From the NCBI RefSeq assembly GCF_937951745.1, contig NZ_CALFBQ010000009.1, positions 1 to 64,000 on the forward strand: a stretch of DNA of 64,000 bases. Direction: 5' to 3'. Both the position numbers and the translations under genes were made by a program. Under the pieces are notes generated by a model, which worked only from the letters and a program-made list of their open reading frames with translations, did not search any database and was not told the DNA's origin. Numbering within the stretch: position 1 is the first letter of the stretch; each line of letters begins with the position of its first letter. The DNA is from an uncultured Chloroflexus sp. GTDB taxonomy: Bacteria > Chloroflexota > Chloroflexia > Chloroflexales > Chloroflexaceae. This document shows positions 18,603-27,966 of the stretch, in pieces.

Positions 18603-19208
18603 TTATCGCCGCCGTTCGATCGCGCGATTGATCTGTTCGAGCACTCGCGAATGTGCCTCTTGAACCGAACGAGGCGCATCAGCGCGTAGCTGACGCTCAG
18701 TGTGAAATTGGTGAATGCTGCGCAGCACGAGCATAACTCCGCCGAGTATCGTCAGTACCAGCATCCCCCACGGCAAAAACAGGATCACCATTGGTGTCAA
18801 GATAGCTGTTTCAATCCGTTCAGCGATCGCAACTTCCGACCACGCAATTCCAGCGTAACGCACCAGATACGTAATAACGAGTGCCGCATTGACAATCCCG
18901 AGTATTGCACCGATCAGACGATGCGACCACTCGTAGGCATTTTCCAGCCCCATCTCGATAATGATGTCAATGTTATAGCCAACAATCAACGCCAGCAGGA
19001 GTAAACTGTTCAGCGCGAGAAAGAGTGGCCAGCCGCCGGCAAATCCGATCCGCGCCAGTAGATTCACGACCCCGTCACGCCAGAGATCTACTAACACGGT
19101 GCCGATAAGTGTGCCGCCCAAGGCAAACCCGCTCGGCCATGCGCCACGGCGCAATCCGATAACGGTGAAAAGGATGAGGATTGCTAGCGCACCCGCATCG
19201 ACAATCAT
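18603..19208 (-). CDS. CvpA-like small membrane protein
   Basis: 201 residues with about five hydrophobic helices (ALAILILFTVIGLRRGAW, PLFLALNSLLLLALIVGY, ILGIVNAALVITYLV, LVLTILGGVMLVL), then a basic cytoplasmic tail of 40 residues. The N-terminal pattern of a helix ending in GLRRG and a later helix before an amphipathic loop resembles the CvpA/colicin-V-production family of unknown biochemical role. The match is loose. It stands alone, convergent with tgt and divergent from GAPDH. Confidence 0.55.
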   Translation of the reverse strand: MIVDAGALAILILFTVIGLRRGAWPSGFALGGTLIGTVLVDLWRDGVVNLLARIGFAGGWPLFLALNSLLLLALIVGYNIDIIIEMGLENAYEWSHRLIGAILGIVNAALVITYLVRYAGIAWSEVAIAERIETAILTPMVILFLPWGMLVLTILGGVMLVLRSIHQFHTERQLRADAPRSVQEAHSRVLEQINRAIERRR

Positions 19209-19684
19209 GCTACCGCTCCTTGTTGATGAAATACTAGATTACTACATATTGTAGCACAACGGTCAAACAAGTGAGCCACTGAAGAGGTACGATGATATGG
19301 TGTGAGGTCGTTGTTTATTGAACCCTATTGCTGCATGGAGTGTCTGCTCAGGTGGGACGATCGCGATACGGGCACCTGACTCTCAATCATATCGCACCAG
19401 AGACATCATCGACATTTGAAATACGTGCTCTTTCTTGTGGCATCGCCAGCAAAGACCATTCTCCGGCGAGCACCACTATCAGAGCGCACAACCTTTCGGC
19501 ATCCTCCTACGTTACGGTAGGCGATTGAGTAGGCATTTCTTCACCTGACGGGCAAGAATTCGGTATGCGAGCCGCTGCGCAAAGATGCTATAATGACCGC
19601 GTTAGACAATGGTTGTCTGCCGTAACATTGCTGCTTGCGGTGTAGGTGCCGAAGCGCAATTGTTTGAGTGCTAAGGAGGCTTAC
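19209..19684. other. 476-bp intergenic region upstream of GAPDH
   Basis: Between the divergent membrane-protein and GAPDH genes. The right end holds the GAPDH promoter and Shine-Dalgarno site. The left and middle parts contain no gene I can support; a 66-codon frame at 19328-19528 has no ribosome site and unlikely composition. Confidence 0.5.
19586..19594 (+). promoter_or_regulatory. GAPDH promoter, extended -10
   Basis: TGC-TATAAT, a perfect extended -10 box 91 bases upstream of the GAPDH ATG. No convincing -35 is seen, as expected for extended -10 promoters. The same TGCTATAAT string precedes the lipoprotein gene at 46992 and (minus strand) aconitase at 32863. Confidence 0.6.
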
Positions 19685-20710
19685 ATGGTTCGCGTCGCTA
19701 TCAACGGTTTCGGCCGGATCGGGCGCCAGAGCTTCAAGGCGATGCTTGAGTATTACCCCGAAGAGTTTGAGATTGTCGCGATTAATGACCTCACCGACGC
19801 CAAGACGCTGGCGCATCTCTTGCGGTACGATTCAACCTACGGCGCCTTCGATGGCGAGGTGACAGTGACCGAGAAGGCGATTGTGGTTGAGCAGGATGAT
19901 GTGCGCTACGAGTTGCTGACGCTCGCCGAGCGTGATCCGGCGGCGTTGCCGTGGAAGGATCTAGGGGTCGATATCGTGATCGAGTCGACCGGGCGCTTTA
20001 CCGATGCCGAGAAGGCCAAGGCTCACCTCGCCGCCGGCGCCAAGAAGGTGATCATTACGGCCCCAGCAAAAGGCGAGGACATCACAATCTGTTTGGGTGT
20101 CAATGACGCGAAGTATGATCATGAGAAGCACCACATCATCTCGAACGCCTCCTGCACGACCAACTGCCTTGCTCCGGTGGCAAAGGTGCTCAACGATCGC
20201 TTCGGCATCGAGCGTGGCTTGATGACGACGATCCACTCGTATACGATGGATCAAAACTTGCAGGATAACGTCCACAAGGATCTACGCCGGGCACGGGCAG
20301 CAGCGATCAATATGGTTCCCACCACCACTGGCGCCGCCAAAGCCGTAGCGTTGGTCATTCCTGAGCTGAAGGGCAAGTTCCACGGCTATGCGGTGCGTGT
20401 GCCGACACCGACCGTCTCGATGGTCGATTTCTCGGTCTTGCTTAGCACCAAGACCTCGGTTGAAGAGATTAACCAAGCCTTCATCGAGGCAAGCGAGAGC
20501 GAGGAGCTGGAGGGCATCCTCGGCGTCAGCCACGATGAGTTGGTCAGCACCGACTTTATCGGCACCACCTACAGCAGCGTGGTTGACCTGCCACTGACGA
20601 TGAGCATGGGTGATGATTTCTTCAAGATCGTCGCGTGGTACGACAACGAGTGGGGGTATTCGGTGCGCGTCGCCGATCTGACGGCGTTGGTGGCCGATCG
20701 GTTTGAATAA
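19685..20710 (+). CDS. gap: Glyceraldehyde-3-phosphate dehydrogenase, type I
   Basis: Oxidises glyceraldehyde-3-phosphate to 1,3-bisphosphoglycerate with NAD+. 341 residues. The NAD fold starts [13 protein letters not shown], with Asp in INDLTDA favouring NAD over NADP. The catalytic Cys lies in [12 protein letters not shown], the paired His in [13 protein letters not shown], and the C-terminal [12 protein letters not shown] is conserved. AAGGAGG sits five bases before the ATG. Monocistronic: a hairpin follows the stop and the next gene is on the other strand. No phosphoglycerate kinase is adjacent. Confidence 0.97.
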   Translation: MVRVAINGFGRIGRQSFKAMLEYYPEEFEIVAINDLTDAKTLAHLLRYDSTYGAFDGEVTVTEKAIVVEQDDVRYELLTLAERDPAALPWKDLGVDIVIESTGRFTDAEKAKAHLAAGAKKVIITAPAKGEDITICLGVNDAKYDHEKHHIISNASCTTNCLAPVAKVLNDRFGIERGLMTTIHSYTMDQNLQDNVHKDLRRARAAAINMVPTTTGAAKAVALVIPELKGKFHGYAVRVPTPTVSMVDFSVLLSTKTSVEEINQAFIEASESEELEGILGVSHDELVSTDFIGTTYSSVVDLPLTMSMGDDFFKIVAWYDNEWGYSVRVADLTALVADRFE

Positions 20711-20729
20711 TTCGGACGGGCGATGGGGC

Positions 20730-20754
20730 AGGGGCGGGTTTGTTTCCCGCCCCT
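20730..20754. terminator. GC hairpin after GAPDH
   Basis: Perfect 9-bp stem AGGGGCGGG / CCCGCCCCT with a TTTGTTT loop, 20 bases after the GAPDH stop. Its last bases overlap the stop codon of the convergent 1201-aa gene, so it marks the 3' end of both. It matches the hairpin at 3698-3722 in arms and CTAC flank. Confidence 0.55.
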
Positions 20755-23700
20755 ACCGCCACTGTTGCAACCGCGCTGCCCAATCGCGCCCTGCCCGGCG
20801 CAATTGCTCTTGTTGTCGTTCTAACACAACGTAGGCCAGCAACATCAGCAACCCCAATAATCCCAACAGCAGCCACTGATTGAGCAGGCGCGCCGCATTG
20901 GCCGCTAGCCACAGTACACTTAACACAAAACTGGCAACTCCACCCACAAACGGCACCCGTAAGCGGGCGAGCGCACCGTAGGTAGCAACCAGAAGCGATT
21001 CACCGCCAACCCAGAGAATATAGCCGATATTGTCCGGCGATCCGGCGGCTTGGAAGAAGGTTGCGCCGAGCAATACCACCACGCCGCTGGTATCGATCAA
21101 ACGGGCTAGTTGATCTTGGCGTTGGAAGTGTCGGATGCCATTCGCAAGAGCCAATAGATAAATCCCGACAGGGATCACATAGAACTGCATCTCACGCAGA
21201 TCCCAGACGAAGAATTGACCGAGACTGGCGGCAACAAAAGCCGCACCGGCCAGATAGGCATATTCGCTGCGCCGCTCACGCACCGTCACCGTGACGAAGC
21301 CAACGCCAGCATTGATCAGCGCCACGACCAGCGCGCGTAGTTCGCCGGCGGCAATCACCACCGCAATTATTGTTACGACCAACGGCAACTGGAAAGTTGC
21401 GTACTGCCAGATGGCGCCAAGCGCCAGCCGGCGTATGACCCAACCGGCAACTATCACCGGTACGAGGGCCAACGCCAACCACGCCGCTTGCCATGGCACG
21501 GTGAGGCCGGTCTGCGCCAGCCAGCCGGCGATGCTGCCGATCAAGGTCGCAATGCTGAGCTTTGCGCCGATCTCGCTCTGCTCAACCGTTGCAATGAGAC
21601 CAATGACGAGCGCGTAGATCACCAACGGCCAAGCAAGGCTGCTCAAACTACCGTTAAAGAGCATTACGAGCGCGATCAATCCGGTCAAACCGCCAATCCC
21701 ATAACTATCCGTTCCTAGCGTGCGCCAGACCGCTTGCGATCCCCAGCGGCGCTCGCCTGCCCCGATCAACCCAAAGATGGTCGCGGTCACCAACAGCGTC
21801 CATCCAATCACCAGAGCATGATGCGGGAAGCGCCAATTGGCAACGCCGCCAATCGTCACCACCAACTCAACCAAGGCGAGACTCACGATCCGCCAGCGCC
21901 GGTAGGCTGCCGCACCCACCGCGAGAATCAGCGTTGCGCCGCCGGCAGCTAATGGCAGATTAGCGTCAGACTCCGGCGTCACAATGGCCATCAAGAGCGC
22001 CGGCAAAGGCAACCCTAGCGCCGTCGCCAAGGCCAACTGCGCATACGGACGGTCAAATCGCGGCCAGCGGCGCAGGATCAGCGCCATCAACCCAGCGCCA
22101 GCGCTGAGCGGCAACGCCAGCACCGCCAGCGCATCCAACCCGCCTTCCCAGCGTAGAAACTCGCCGGCCACCGCCAGCAACCATGCCCAAGCGAGCATGA
22201 ACGCCGCCGGATAGCCAAGCTGCCAGCGTTGCCAAATAAAACTCAACGCTAGCCACACCGCACTCGCAATGAGCGCGACGCTCAGAGCGGCCAGACTCGG
22301 ATCGAAAAGCGCGCCGATCAGTAACAACGTGCTGCTGCCACCGAGCACCCCGCCCCAAAAGAGCGCCGGTAACGTCCAGTAACCAAACGTACCGCGCCGA
22401 AACAGACTGCCGCCAATGCCATAGATGCTCGCCACCACCGTACCGGTAAGGAGGTAGTGGTCAAACGTGACAAGCCACCCTGCTCGTTCGATCACACTTG
22501 CCACCACGCCCAACACTGCTGTCAGGCTAGCGAGCGCCCAAAAGTTATCGCGCTCGCGGAACGCATTCCAGCCATAGAGCGCAGCCGCCAATGCCAACGC
22601 CGGTATGCGCAAAGCCGGATCAAGCCATGCTGTGACGAGCGCGCCCAACCCGATCAACGCCGCCCCAAGCCAGCGTAACACCGGCGGGGCATAGCTGACG
22701 CGGCTCGTGAACTGTGCAGTGTGCAAGCTAAATCCAATACAGCCAATCACGAGCGTGATCAACCCACGGTGCGCCCCTGTCTCGACAAACGAGGCTGCCC
22801 ACACATTCAACAACAGGATGGTCAGACCTAAACCAATGCTGCCGGCCAGCGCGCGGTTGGGTTGCAACACCGCCAGCCGCCCGCGTTCGAGCAGCCCTAT
22901 CACCAACCCACCACTCAGCAGCAGCAACGGATAGCTCTGACCGATAGCCGTTCGATCGGGCGCACTCACCAGCACAACCACCAGCAACAATGGCGCGATG
23001 GCCAACAATGGCGTCGCATACGCCTGCGCCCACCGCTCAACCAGCGCCGCCATTCCCACATACCCCAACAAGAGGGCGGCAAAGCTCAGATTAACCCAAC
23101 GCATGCCAAAATCGGGCAGAGCCACCCCGATCAAGGCCGCTACCGGCAAGGTCAGTGCCATCGCCCACATCCACTGCGGTTGCCGTTCGAGCCATGCCGC
23201 AACCGCGCTAAACGCGCTACCCACGCCGAACGCGATCATCGCCGGCAAGGCAGACGTAGCGATTGGATCGGCCAAAAAGAGACTCAGGCTGACTAGGAGC
23301 GATAGCGGCGGCCCGGCCCATTGGACAATACGCGGCCCCAATGCGAGTGGAGCCGCGCTGCTGCGGGCCAACCAGCGGGCAACCAACAGCGCAATAAACC
23401 ACAACCCAAACGCCCAAACCGGTTGCCAGCGAACGGTAACCTCCCACTGCCAAAACGCGCTGCCCAACGCGCCAACCGCGGCAGCACTAGCCGCCACGCT
23501 GTAGAACACGCGACGCGTGGCATACGCACCGCCGATGTACAGCAGTATGCTCAGGCTACTCACCGCCAGCAACGCGGTATTGGTATTGAGATCGAGCAAG
23601 CCAGGCCGGGTGAACGAGAAGACAACGATCGGCACCAACAGCGCCGCCACCGAACTGAGATTGCGCCCGGCGGCGGCAAAACCTTCCCGCTGCTCAACCC

Positions 23701-24358
23701 AGCGCCCTAATCCCCACAACCCACCGGTCAAGACGGCCAATATCCCCACTTGGACGATGGGAAGGAAGCTGTTCCAGTTAAAGATCACCAACACCAAACT
23801 GGAAATAACCACCAAAAACGCGCCGATCACCAACAACATCCGGCGCGTACCGAGCGAGAGCAACGCAGCAAACATCGCCGGAATCCGATCAGCGCGCGAT
23901 GGTTGGGGAGGGAGCGGCGGGGACGGCGGAACACTGAACGGCACAACCGATTCGGCGGTAACCGGCGGTGACGGAGCCATACTTGACGGCGCAACTGCCG
24001 GTTCGATCGCTGTCGGCATCATACTCGGCGGCACGATCGACGGGCTTGAAACCGGTGTAACCGGTTGTTCAACCTCAGACACTGGCGGCGGCTCAGGTTG
24101 GTTTGGAGCTGGCGGCGCAGCGGAAACATCTGCCGGCGCAGTGGTACCCTGTTTTTGTAACAGCAAGAGCACCTGTTCGGCGGTAGCGGCATCAATTTGT
24201 TTCGTTTGCAGCCAAAAACGCACCAAATTAGCGAATTGAACCTCCGGTTTGATCTTAAAACTTGTCGCCATCAATCCCATGCCAAATCCTATGCCCCATG
24301 CGGTGAGCAGCATTGGTAGCAGGCAACATAAGACCAGCAAGAGCAGACTGTTTTCCAT
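20753..24358 (-). CDS. Very large polytopic membrane protein (SCO7613/DUF2157-like)
   Basis: 1201 residues. An N-terminal anchor helix, a short helical segment (FWLQTKQIDAATAEQVLLLLQ, similar to the N-terminus of DUF2157 proteins), a Pro/Ala/Val-rich linker (about 75-155), then about 30 closely spaced hydrophobic helices to the end with very short loops and a basic C-terminus. The overall look is that of SCO7613-type membrane proteins of unknown role. No catalytic motif stands out, and charged residues within helices are few, so it may be structural or a lipid or small-molecule channel. Monocistronic with a TGC-TATGAT-type extended -10 on the minus strand near 24396-24404. Confidence 0.75.
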   Translation of the reverse strand: MENSLLLLVLCCLLPMLLTAWGIGFGMGLMATSFKIKPEVQFANLVRFWLQTKQIDAATAEQVLLLLQKQGTTAPADVSAAPPAPNQPEPPPVSEVEQPVTPVSSPSIVPPSMMPTAIEPAVAPSSMAPSPPVTAESVVPFSVPPSPPLPPQPSRADRIPAMFAALLSLGTRRMLLVIGAFLVVISSLVLVIFNWNSFLPIVQVGILAVLTGGLWGLGRWVEQREGFAAAGRNLSSVAALLVPIVVFSFTRPGLLDLNTNTALLAVSSLSILLYIGGAYATRRVFYSVAASAAAVGALGSAFWQWEVTVRWQPVWAFGLWFIALLVARWLARSSAAPLALGPRIVQWAGPPLSLLVSLSLFLADPIATSALPAMIAFGVGSAFSAVAAWLERQPQWMWAMALTLPVAALIGVALPDFGMRWVNLSFAALLLGYVGMAALVERWAQAYATPLLAIAPLLLVVVLVSAPDRTAIGQSYPLLLLSGGLVIGLLERGRLAVLQPNRALAGSIGLGLTILLLNVWAASFVETGAHRGLITLVIGCIGFSLHTAQFTSRVSYAPPVLRWLGAALIGLGALVTAWLDPALRIPALALAAALYGWNAFRERDNFWALASLTAVLGVVASVIERAGWLVTFDHYLLTGTVVASIYGIGGSLFRRGTFGYWTLPALFWGGVLGGSSTLLLIGALFDPSLAALSVALIASAVWLALSFIWQRWQLGYPAAFMLAWAWLLAVAGEFLRWEGGLDALAVLALPLSAGAGLMALILRRWPRFDRPYAQLALATALGLPLPALLMAIVTPESDANLPLAAGGATLILAVGAAAYRRWRIVSLALVELVVTIGGVANWRFPHHALVIGWTLLVTATIFGLIGAGERRWGSQAVWRTLGTDSYGIGGLTGLIALVMLFNGSLSSLAWPLVIYALVIGLIATVEQSEIGAKLSIATLIGSIAGWLAQTGLTVPWQAAWLALALVPVIVAGWVIRRLALGAIWQYATFQLPLVVTIIAVVIAAGELRALVVALINAGVGFVTVTVRERRSEYAYLAGAAFVAASLGQFFVWDLREMQFYVIPVGIYLLALANGIRHFQRQDQLARLIDTSGVVVLLGATFFQAAGSPDNIGYILWVGGESLLVATYGALARLRVPFVGGVASFVLSVLWLAANAARLLNQWLLLGLLGLLMLLAYVVLERQQEQLRRAGRDWAARLQQWR

Positions 24359-24793
24359 CTAGCACTCCGGGCCTGACAACCGGTACGATAAGCCCATCAT
24401 AGCACGCAGAAAACGCTGAAACGGTAACATTTTTGCAAAATTCTTGGACGAGCGGATGAGTGCGCACAGCCCCTCCCCTCGCCGTCCCCCGCTGGGGGAG
24501 GGAGGCACACCCCGACGCACAGTGCCTGCCGGCAGGGTACGGGGCGCGTAGCCTTCTGTCACTGCGAGGGCGCGCAGCGCCCGAAGCAGTCTCCCGCTTC
24601 TGCGGAATGCATGCCTGAAGTAGATGGCTCCCGCTCTTGGGGGAGATTGCTGCACCATGCTCTGCGCGGCTCGCAATGACATGGGGGGACGGGGGAATCT
24701 TCCCTAGAACCGGTGAGCATCACCCCTAGCCGGTAATGATATTAAGTGAATATCATCAATATATCGAGTAATACACAAGCAAGCGAGGCGAGG
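24359..24793. other. Intergenic region with a repeat element
   Basis: Contains the minus-strand promoter of the 1201-aa gene at its left end, a GC tract CCCCTCGCC..CCCCCGCTGGGGGAGGG near 24475-24505 like one at 29720-29850, then the TGTCA-ended element. No gene other than the small one starting at 24794 is supported. Confidence 0.5.
24557..24681. mobile_element. MITE-like element with TGTCA(T/C)TGCGAG ends, copy 1
   Basis: 125 bp bounded by inverted ends TGTCACTGCGAG and CTCGCAATGACA (one mismatch). The interior shares ATGCCTGA-GTAG-T-(G/C)CTCCC and GGAGATTGCT-CACC with the copy at 28052-28172. No coding capacity. Size, inverted ends and dispersed copies fit a non-autonomous, long-inactive element; no parental transposase lies here. 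Confidence 0.65.
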
Positions 24794-24940
24794 ATGCAGG
24801 AAGAGCGAGTTACGTCTGTTTCAAAACCAGCAACCCGGTTTGAGATATCCTACCGGCTAGCGCAATTTTTGGCCGTTCTGATCACAATTAGCGCGATGTT
24901 GGGCATAGCAGCGGCCTGTAACGCAATCACCGGCCTATAG
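24794..24940 (+). CDS. Small single-span membrane peptide (48 aa)
   Basis: Starts at MQEERVTSVSKPATRFEISY, after a purine-rich GAGGCGAGG. A charged N-terminal half is followed by one hydrophobic helix (FLAVLITISAMLGIAAACNAI). A frame upstream would allow 64 aa, but the downstream ATG has the ribosome site. A strong intrinsic terminator lies 30 bases after the stop, good evidence that a short transcript ends here and does not run into sucA. The function is unknown. Confidence 0.5.
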   Translation: MQEERVTSVSKPATRFEISYRLAQFLAVLITISAMLGIAAACNAITGL

Positions 24941-24969
24941 AATCTCGTACTTCTCGAACCTGCTTGAAA

Positions 24970-25001
24970 ACGATGCGGCATGATGCCGCATCGTCTTTTT
25001 T
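24970..25001 (+). terminator. Intrinsic terminator after the 48-aa gene
   Basis: An 11-bp perfect stem (ACGATGCGGCA / TGCCGCATCGT) with a TGA loop, followed by CTTTTTT. This is the clearest Rho-independent terminator in the window. Confidence 0.88.
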
Positions 25002-25026
25002 GCCTTGAAACGCTATGCAGCCGGCG

Positions 25027-25035
25027 TGGTACAAT
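25027..25035 (+). promoter_or_regulatory. sucA promoter, extended -10
   Basis: TGG-TACAAT, about 105 bases upstream of the sucA ATG and just past the preceding terminator. TTGAAA at 25005-25010 gives a long 19-base spacer, so the extended -10 probably carries recognition. Confidence 0.45.
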
Positions 25036-25140
25036 AAGGAACAGGAACGTAGCACATGGTGCTGTGCAACCACTATTATTTGTGATTTTAATAACAAATA
25101 ACTGACCACCAACCATCTGCAACCAAGGAGCGGGCGAGGC

Positions 25141-27966
25141 ATGAACGAATGGAACGGCTTTTACGGCCCCAACGCCGGCTATCTGATCGAGTTGTACGAG
25201 CGCTATTGCGCCGATCCCAATTCGGTCGATGAGGCAACACGAGCCTTTTTTGCCCAATGGACACCACCCGGCGAAAGCGCAGTCTCCACCGGTGAGGCCG
25301 GCCAACCACCGCTCGACGTAACGCGCATCGTCGGCGCGGCACGCTTGATCCGGTATATTCGCGAACTCGGCCACCTCGCGGCCCGGATCGATCCGCTAGG
25401 CAGCGACCCACCCGGCGACCCCGGCCTTGAGCTGGCTACTCACGGCGTAACGCAGGCCGATCTGGCGGCGCTGCCGGCCCATATTGTACGCGGGCCAATT
25501 GCAGCACAGGTGCGCAATGCTGCTGAAGGCGTCGAACGGTTACGGCAAGTCTATTCCGGCTCGATCGGGTATGAGACCGATCAGATTCAAGATTACCGCG
25601 AGCGGGCGTGGATCCGCGAAGCCGCTGAGGATCGCCGCTTCTTTGGCGGGCTCGATGCCGAGCGCCAGCGTGAATTGCTCGACCGCCTCACCGAAGTAGA
25701 GACCTTCGAGCGGTTTCTCCACAAGACCTTCCCCGGCCAAAAGCGGTTTTCGATCGAGGGGTGCGATATGCTGATCCCGATGATCGATGCGATTATCCGC
25801 AATGCAGCGGTGTCTGGGACGAAAGAGATTGTGATCGGGATGGCCCACCGTGGTCGGCTCAATGTGCTCGCCCACATCCTTGGCAAACCTTATTCGATGA
25901 TCTTGACCGAGTTTCACTCACCCGACTATACCAAAGATACGTATGACGGCTGGACGGGCGATGTGAAGTACCATCTCGGCGCACGTAAGGCCTACCGCGA
26001 GAGCGGCATCGCCGAGATGCCGATTACGTTGGTACCCAACCCCAGCCACCTTGAGTTTATCAATCCGGTTGTTGAAGGCCGCGCGCGCGCCGCCCAAGAG
26101 CGCCGCCACCGGCCCGGCTTCCCCGAAGAAGATGAGAAGGAGTCATTGGCGATCTTGATCCACGGCGATGCTGCCTTCCCCGGCCAAGGGATTGTCGCCG
26201 AGACGCTCAACCTCTCGCGCTTAAAGGGTTATCACATTGGCGGTACGATCCATATTATTATCAACAACCAGATCGGCTTTACGACCGACAGCAACGACTC
26301 GCGTTCGACGCTGTACGCCAGTGATTTGGCCCGTGGTCTCGAAATACCGGTGGTGCATGTCAATGCCGATGATGTCGAAGCTTGCGTCGCCGCTGCCCGC
26401 ATGGCCTCGGCCTACCGCGAGAAGTTCCAGAAGGATTTCTTGATCGACCTTGTTGGCTACCGGCGGTGGGGGCATAACGAAGGCGATGAGCCGGAGTTTA
26501 CCCAGCCCAAGATGTACGAGCGGATCCGCAATCACCCGACGGTGCGCGAGATTTGGGCACGCGAGCTTGAGCGACGCGGGATTATTACGCGCGAAGAGGC
26601 CCAAGCACGGGTTGATGCAGTGATGAATAAGTTGCAGCAGGCTTTCGAGAAGGTACGTGAGCGACAGCGTTTGGCGGCATCGTTGCCACCCGCTCCGCCG
26701 CCTGCGCCCCCACCGCTGCCACGCCGCCCACCGATCTTTGCCCGTCCGGTTTCAGCCAAGACGTTGCTCGAACTCAACGAGGCGCTGCTTGACCGGCCTG
26801 AAGGCTTTACTGTTCACCCTAAGCTGGAGCGAACTCTGCAACGCCGTCGACAAGCGATCTACGAAGAGAACGGGATCGACTGGGGACACGCTGAAGCACT
26901 AGCGTTTGCCAGCATTCTCGCCGATGGCACTCCCATCCGGCTGACCGGCCAAGACAGCGAGCGCGGTACGTTCAGTCATCGCCACGCGGTGCTGCACGAT
27001 GTGGTGACCGGTGAGCGCTTCATTCCGCTCCACGCAATTCCGCAAGCACGCGCCTCGTTTGCCGTCTATAATAGCCCGCTCTCGGAAGCGGCAGTGCTGG
27101 GGTTTGAGTATGGTTACAGTTCCCACGCACCCGACACGCTGGTGCTGTGGGAGGCGCAGTTTGGCGATTTTGCCAACGGCGCGCAGGTGATTATTGACCA
27201 GTTTATTGTCAGCGGCCATGCCAAGTGGGGCCAGAACCCTTCATTAGTGATGTTGTTGCCGCACGGCTACGAGGGTCAAGGCCCCGAACATTCGAGTGCC
27301 CGGCTTGAGCGGTTTTTACAACTAGCCGCCAACGATAACATTCGCATCGCCAATTGTACAACTGCGGCACAATACTTCCACCTGCTGCGCTATCAAGCCG
27401 CTTCGCTCTACGCTGATCCCAAGCCGCTGATTGTCATGACCCCCAAGAGCTTGCTGCGCCACCCGCGCAGCAGCTCATCATTGCGTGACTTGACCGACAA
27501 TCGCTTCCAACCAATATTGGGATTGGGAGCTGAAGCGCCGGAGCCTGAAGGCGTAACGCGCCTGATCCTATGTTCGGGCAAGGTCGCTATCGATCTGATT
27601 TCCAGCGCCGAATGGGAGAAGACCGGCGGTAGAGCTGATCTGCTGCGGCTGGAGCTGCTCTATCCCTTCCCGGCGGAAGAGTTGCGCGCGGCGCTGCAAC
27701 GCTACCCCAACCTGCACGAGGTGGTTTGGCTGCAAGAAGAGCCGCAGAATATGGGAGCGTGGACGTTTGTCTGGCCGCGGTTGCAGCAGTTGTTGCCGGC
27801 GGGCGTGAAGTTGCGCTACGTGGGTCGGGCCGAGTCGGCCAGCCCCGCTGAGGGTCTGCATAGCATTCACGTGCGCGAGCAGGCTCGCATCCTGCGCGAA
27901 GCGGTGGCTGATCTGCCGGAAACGCCTACACCAGCGGTGACCGGGGGAGAGTCGCTAGCGCGGTAG
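25141..27966 (+). CDS. sucA: 2-oxoglutarate dehydrogenase E1 component
   Basis: Thiamine-diphosphate-dependent decarboxylation of 2-oxoglutarate in the 2-OGDH complex, passing succinyl to E2. 941 residues. The N-terminal E2-binding segment (NAGYLIELYERYCADPNSV) is present, as are GMAHRGRLNVLAHILGKPY, the ThDP motif HGDAAFPGQGIVAE to IIINNQIGFTT, and the C-terminal transketolase half (SHRHAVLHD, FEYGYSSHAPDTLVLWEAQFG). A Pro-rich stretch after residue 515 (PPAPPPAPPPLP) is an unusual flexible insert. AAGGAG lies upstream of the ATG. It is followed by sucB after a repeat element; no E3 gene is nearby. Confidence 0.96.
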   Translation: MNEWNGFYGPNAGYLIELYERYCADPNSVDEATRAFFAQWTPPGESAVSTGEAGQPPLDVTRIVGAARLIRYIRELGHLAARIDPLGSDPPGDPGLELATHGVTQADLAALPAHIVRGPIAAQVRNAAEGVERLRQVYSGSIGYETDQIQDYRERAWIREAAEDRRFFGGLDAERQRELLDRLTEVETFERFLHKTFPGQKRFSIEGCDMLIPMIDAIIRNAAVSGTKEIVIGMAHRGRLNVLAHILGKPYSMILTEFHSPDYTKDTYDGWTGDVKYHLGARKAYRESGIAEMPITLVPNPSHLEFINPVVEGRARAAQERRHRPGFPEEDEKESLAILIHGDAAFPGQGIVAETLNLSRLKGYHIGGTIHIIINNQIGFTTDSNDSRSTLYASDLARGLEIPVVHVNADDVEACVAAARMASAYREKFQKDFLIDLVGYRRWGHNEGDEPEFTQPKMYERIRNHPTVREIWARELERRGIITREEAQARVDAVMNKLQQAFEKVRERQRLAASLPPAPPPAPPPLPRRPPIFARPVSAKTLLELNEALLDRPEGFTVHPKLERTLQRRRQAIYEENGIDWGHAEALAFASILADGTPIRLTGQDSERGTFSHRHAVLHDVVTGERFIPLHAIPQARASFAVYNSPLSEAAVLGFEYGYSSHAPDTLVLWEAQFGDFANGAQVIIDQFIVSGHAKWGQNPSLVMLLPHGYEGQGPEHSSARLERFLQLAANDNIRIANCTTAAQYFHLLRYQAASLYADPKPLIVMTPKSLLRHPRSSSSLRDLTDNRFQPILGLGAEAPEPEGVTRLILCSGKVAIDLISSAEWEKTGGRADLLRLELLYPFPAEELRAALQRYPNLHEVVWLQEEPQNMGAWTFVWPRLQQLLPAGVKLRYVGRAESASPAEGLHSIHVREQARILREAVADLPETPTPAVTGGESLAR

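Noticed and set aside
19328-19528. 66-codon plus-strand frame upstream of GAPDH
   Set aside because: No ribosome site, Ser/Thr-rich untypical composition, and it precedes a well-placed GAPDH promoter.
24557-24681. Insertion sequence with transposase
   Set aside because: The element is only 125 bp and has no coding capacity; at most it is a non-autonomous relic.
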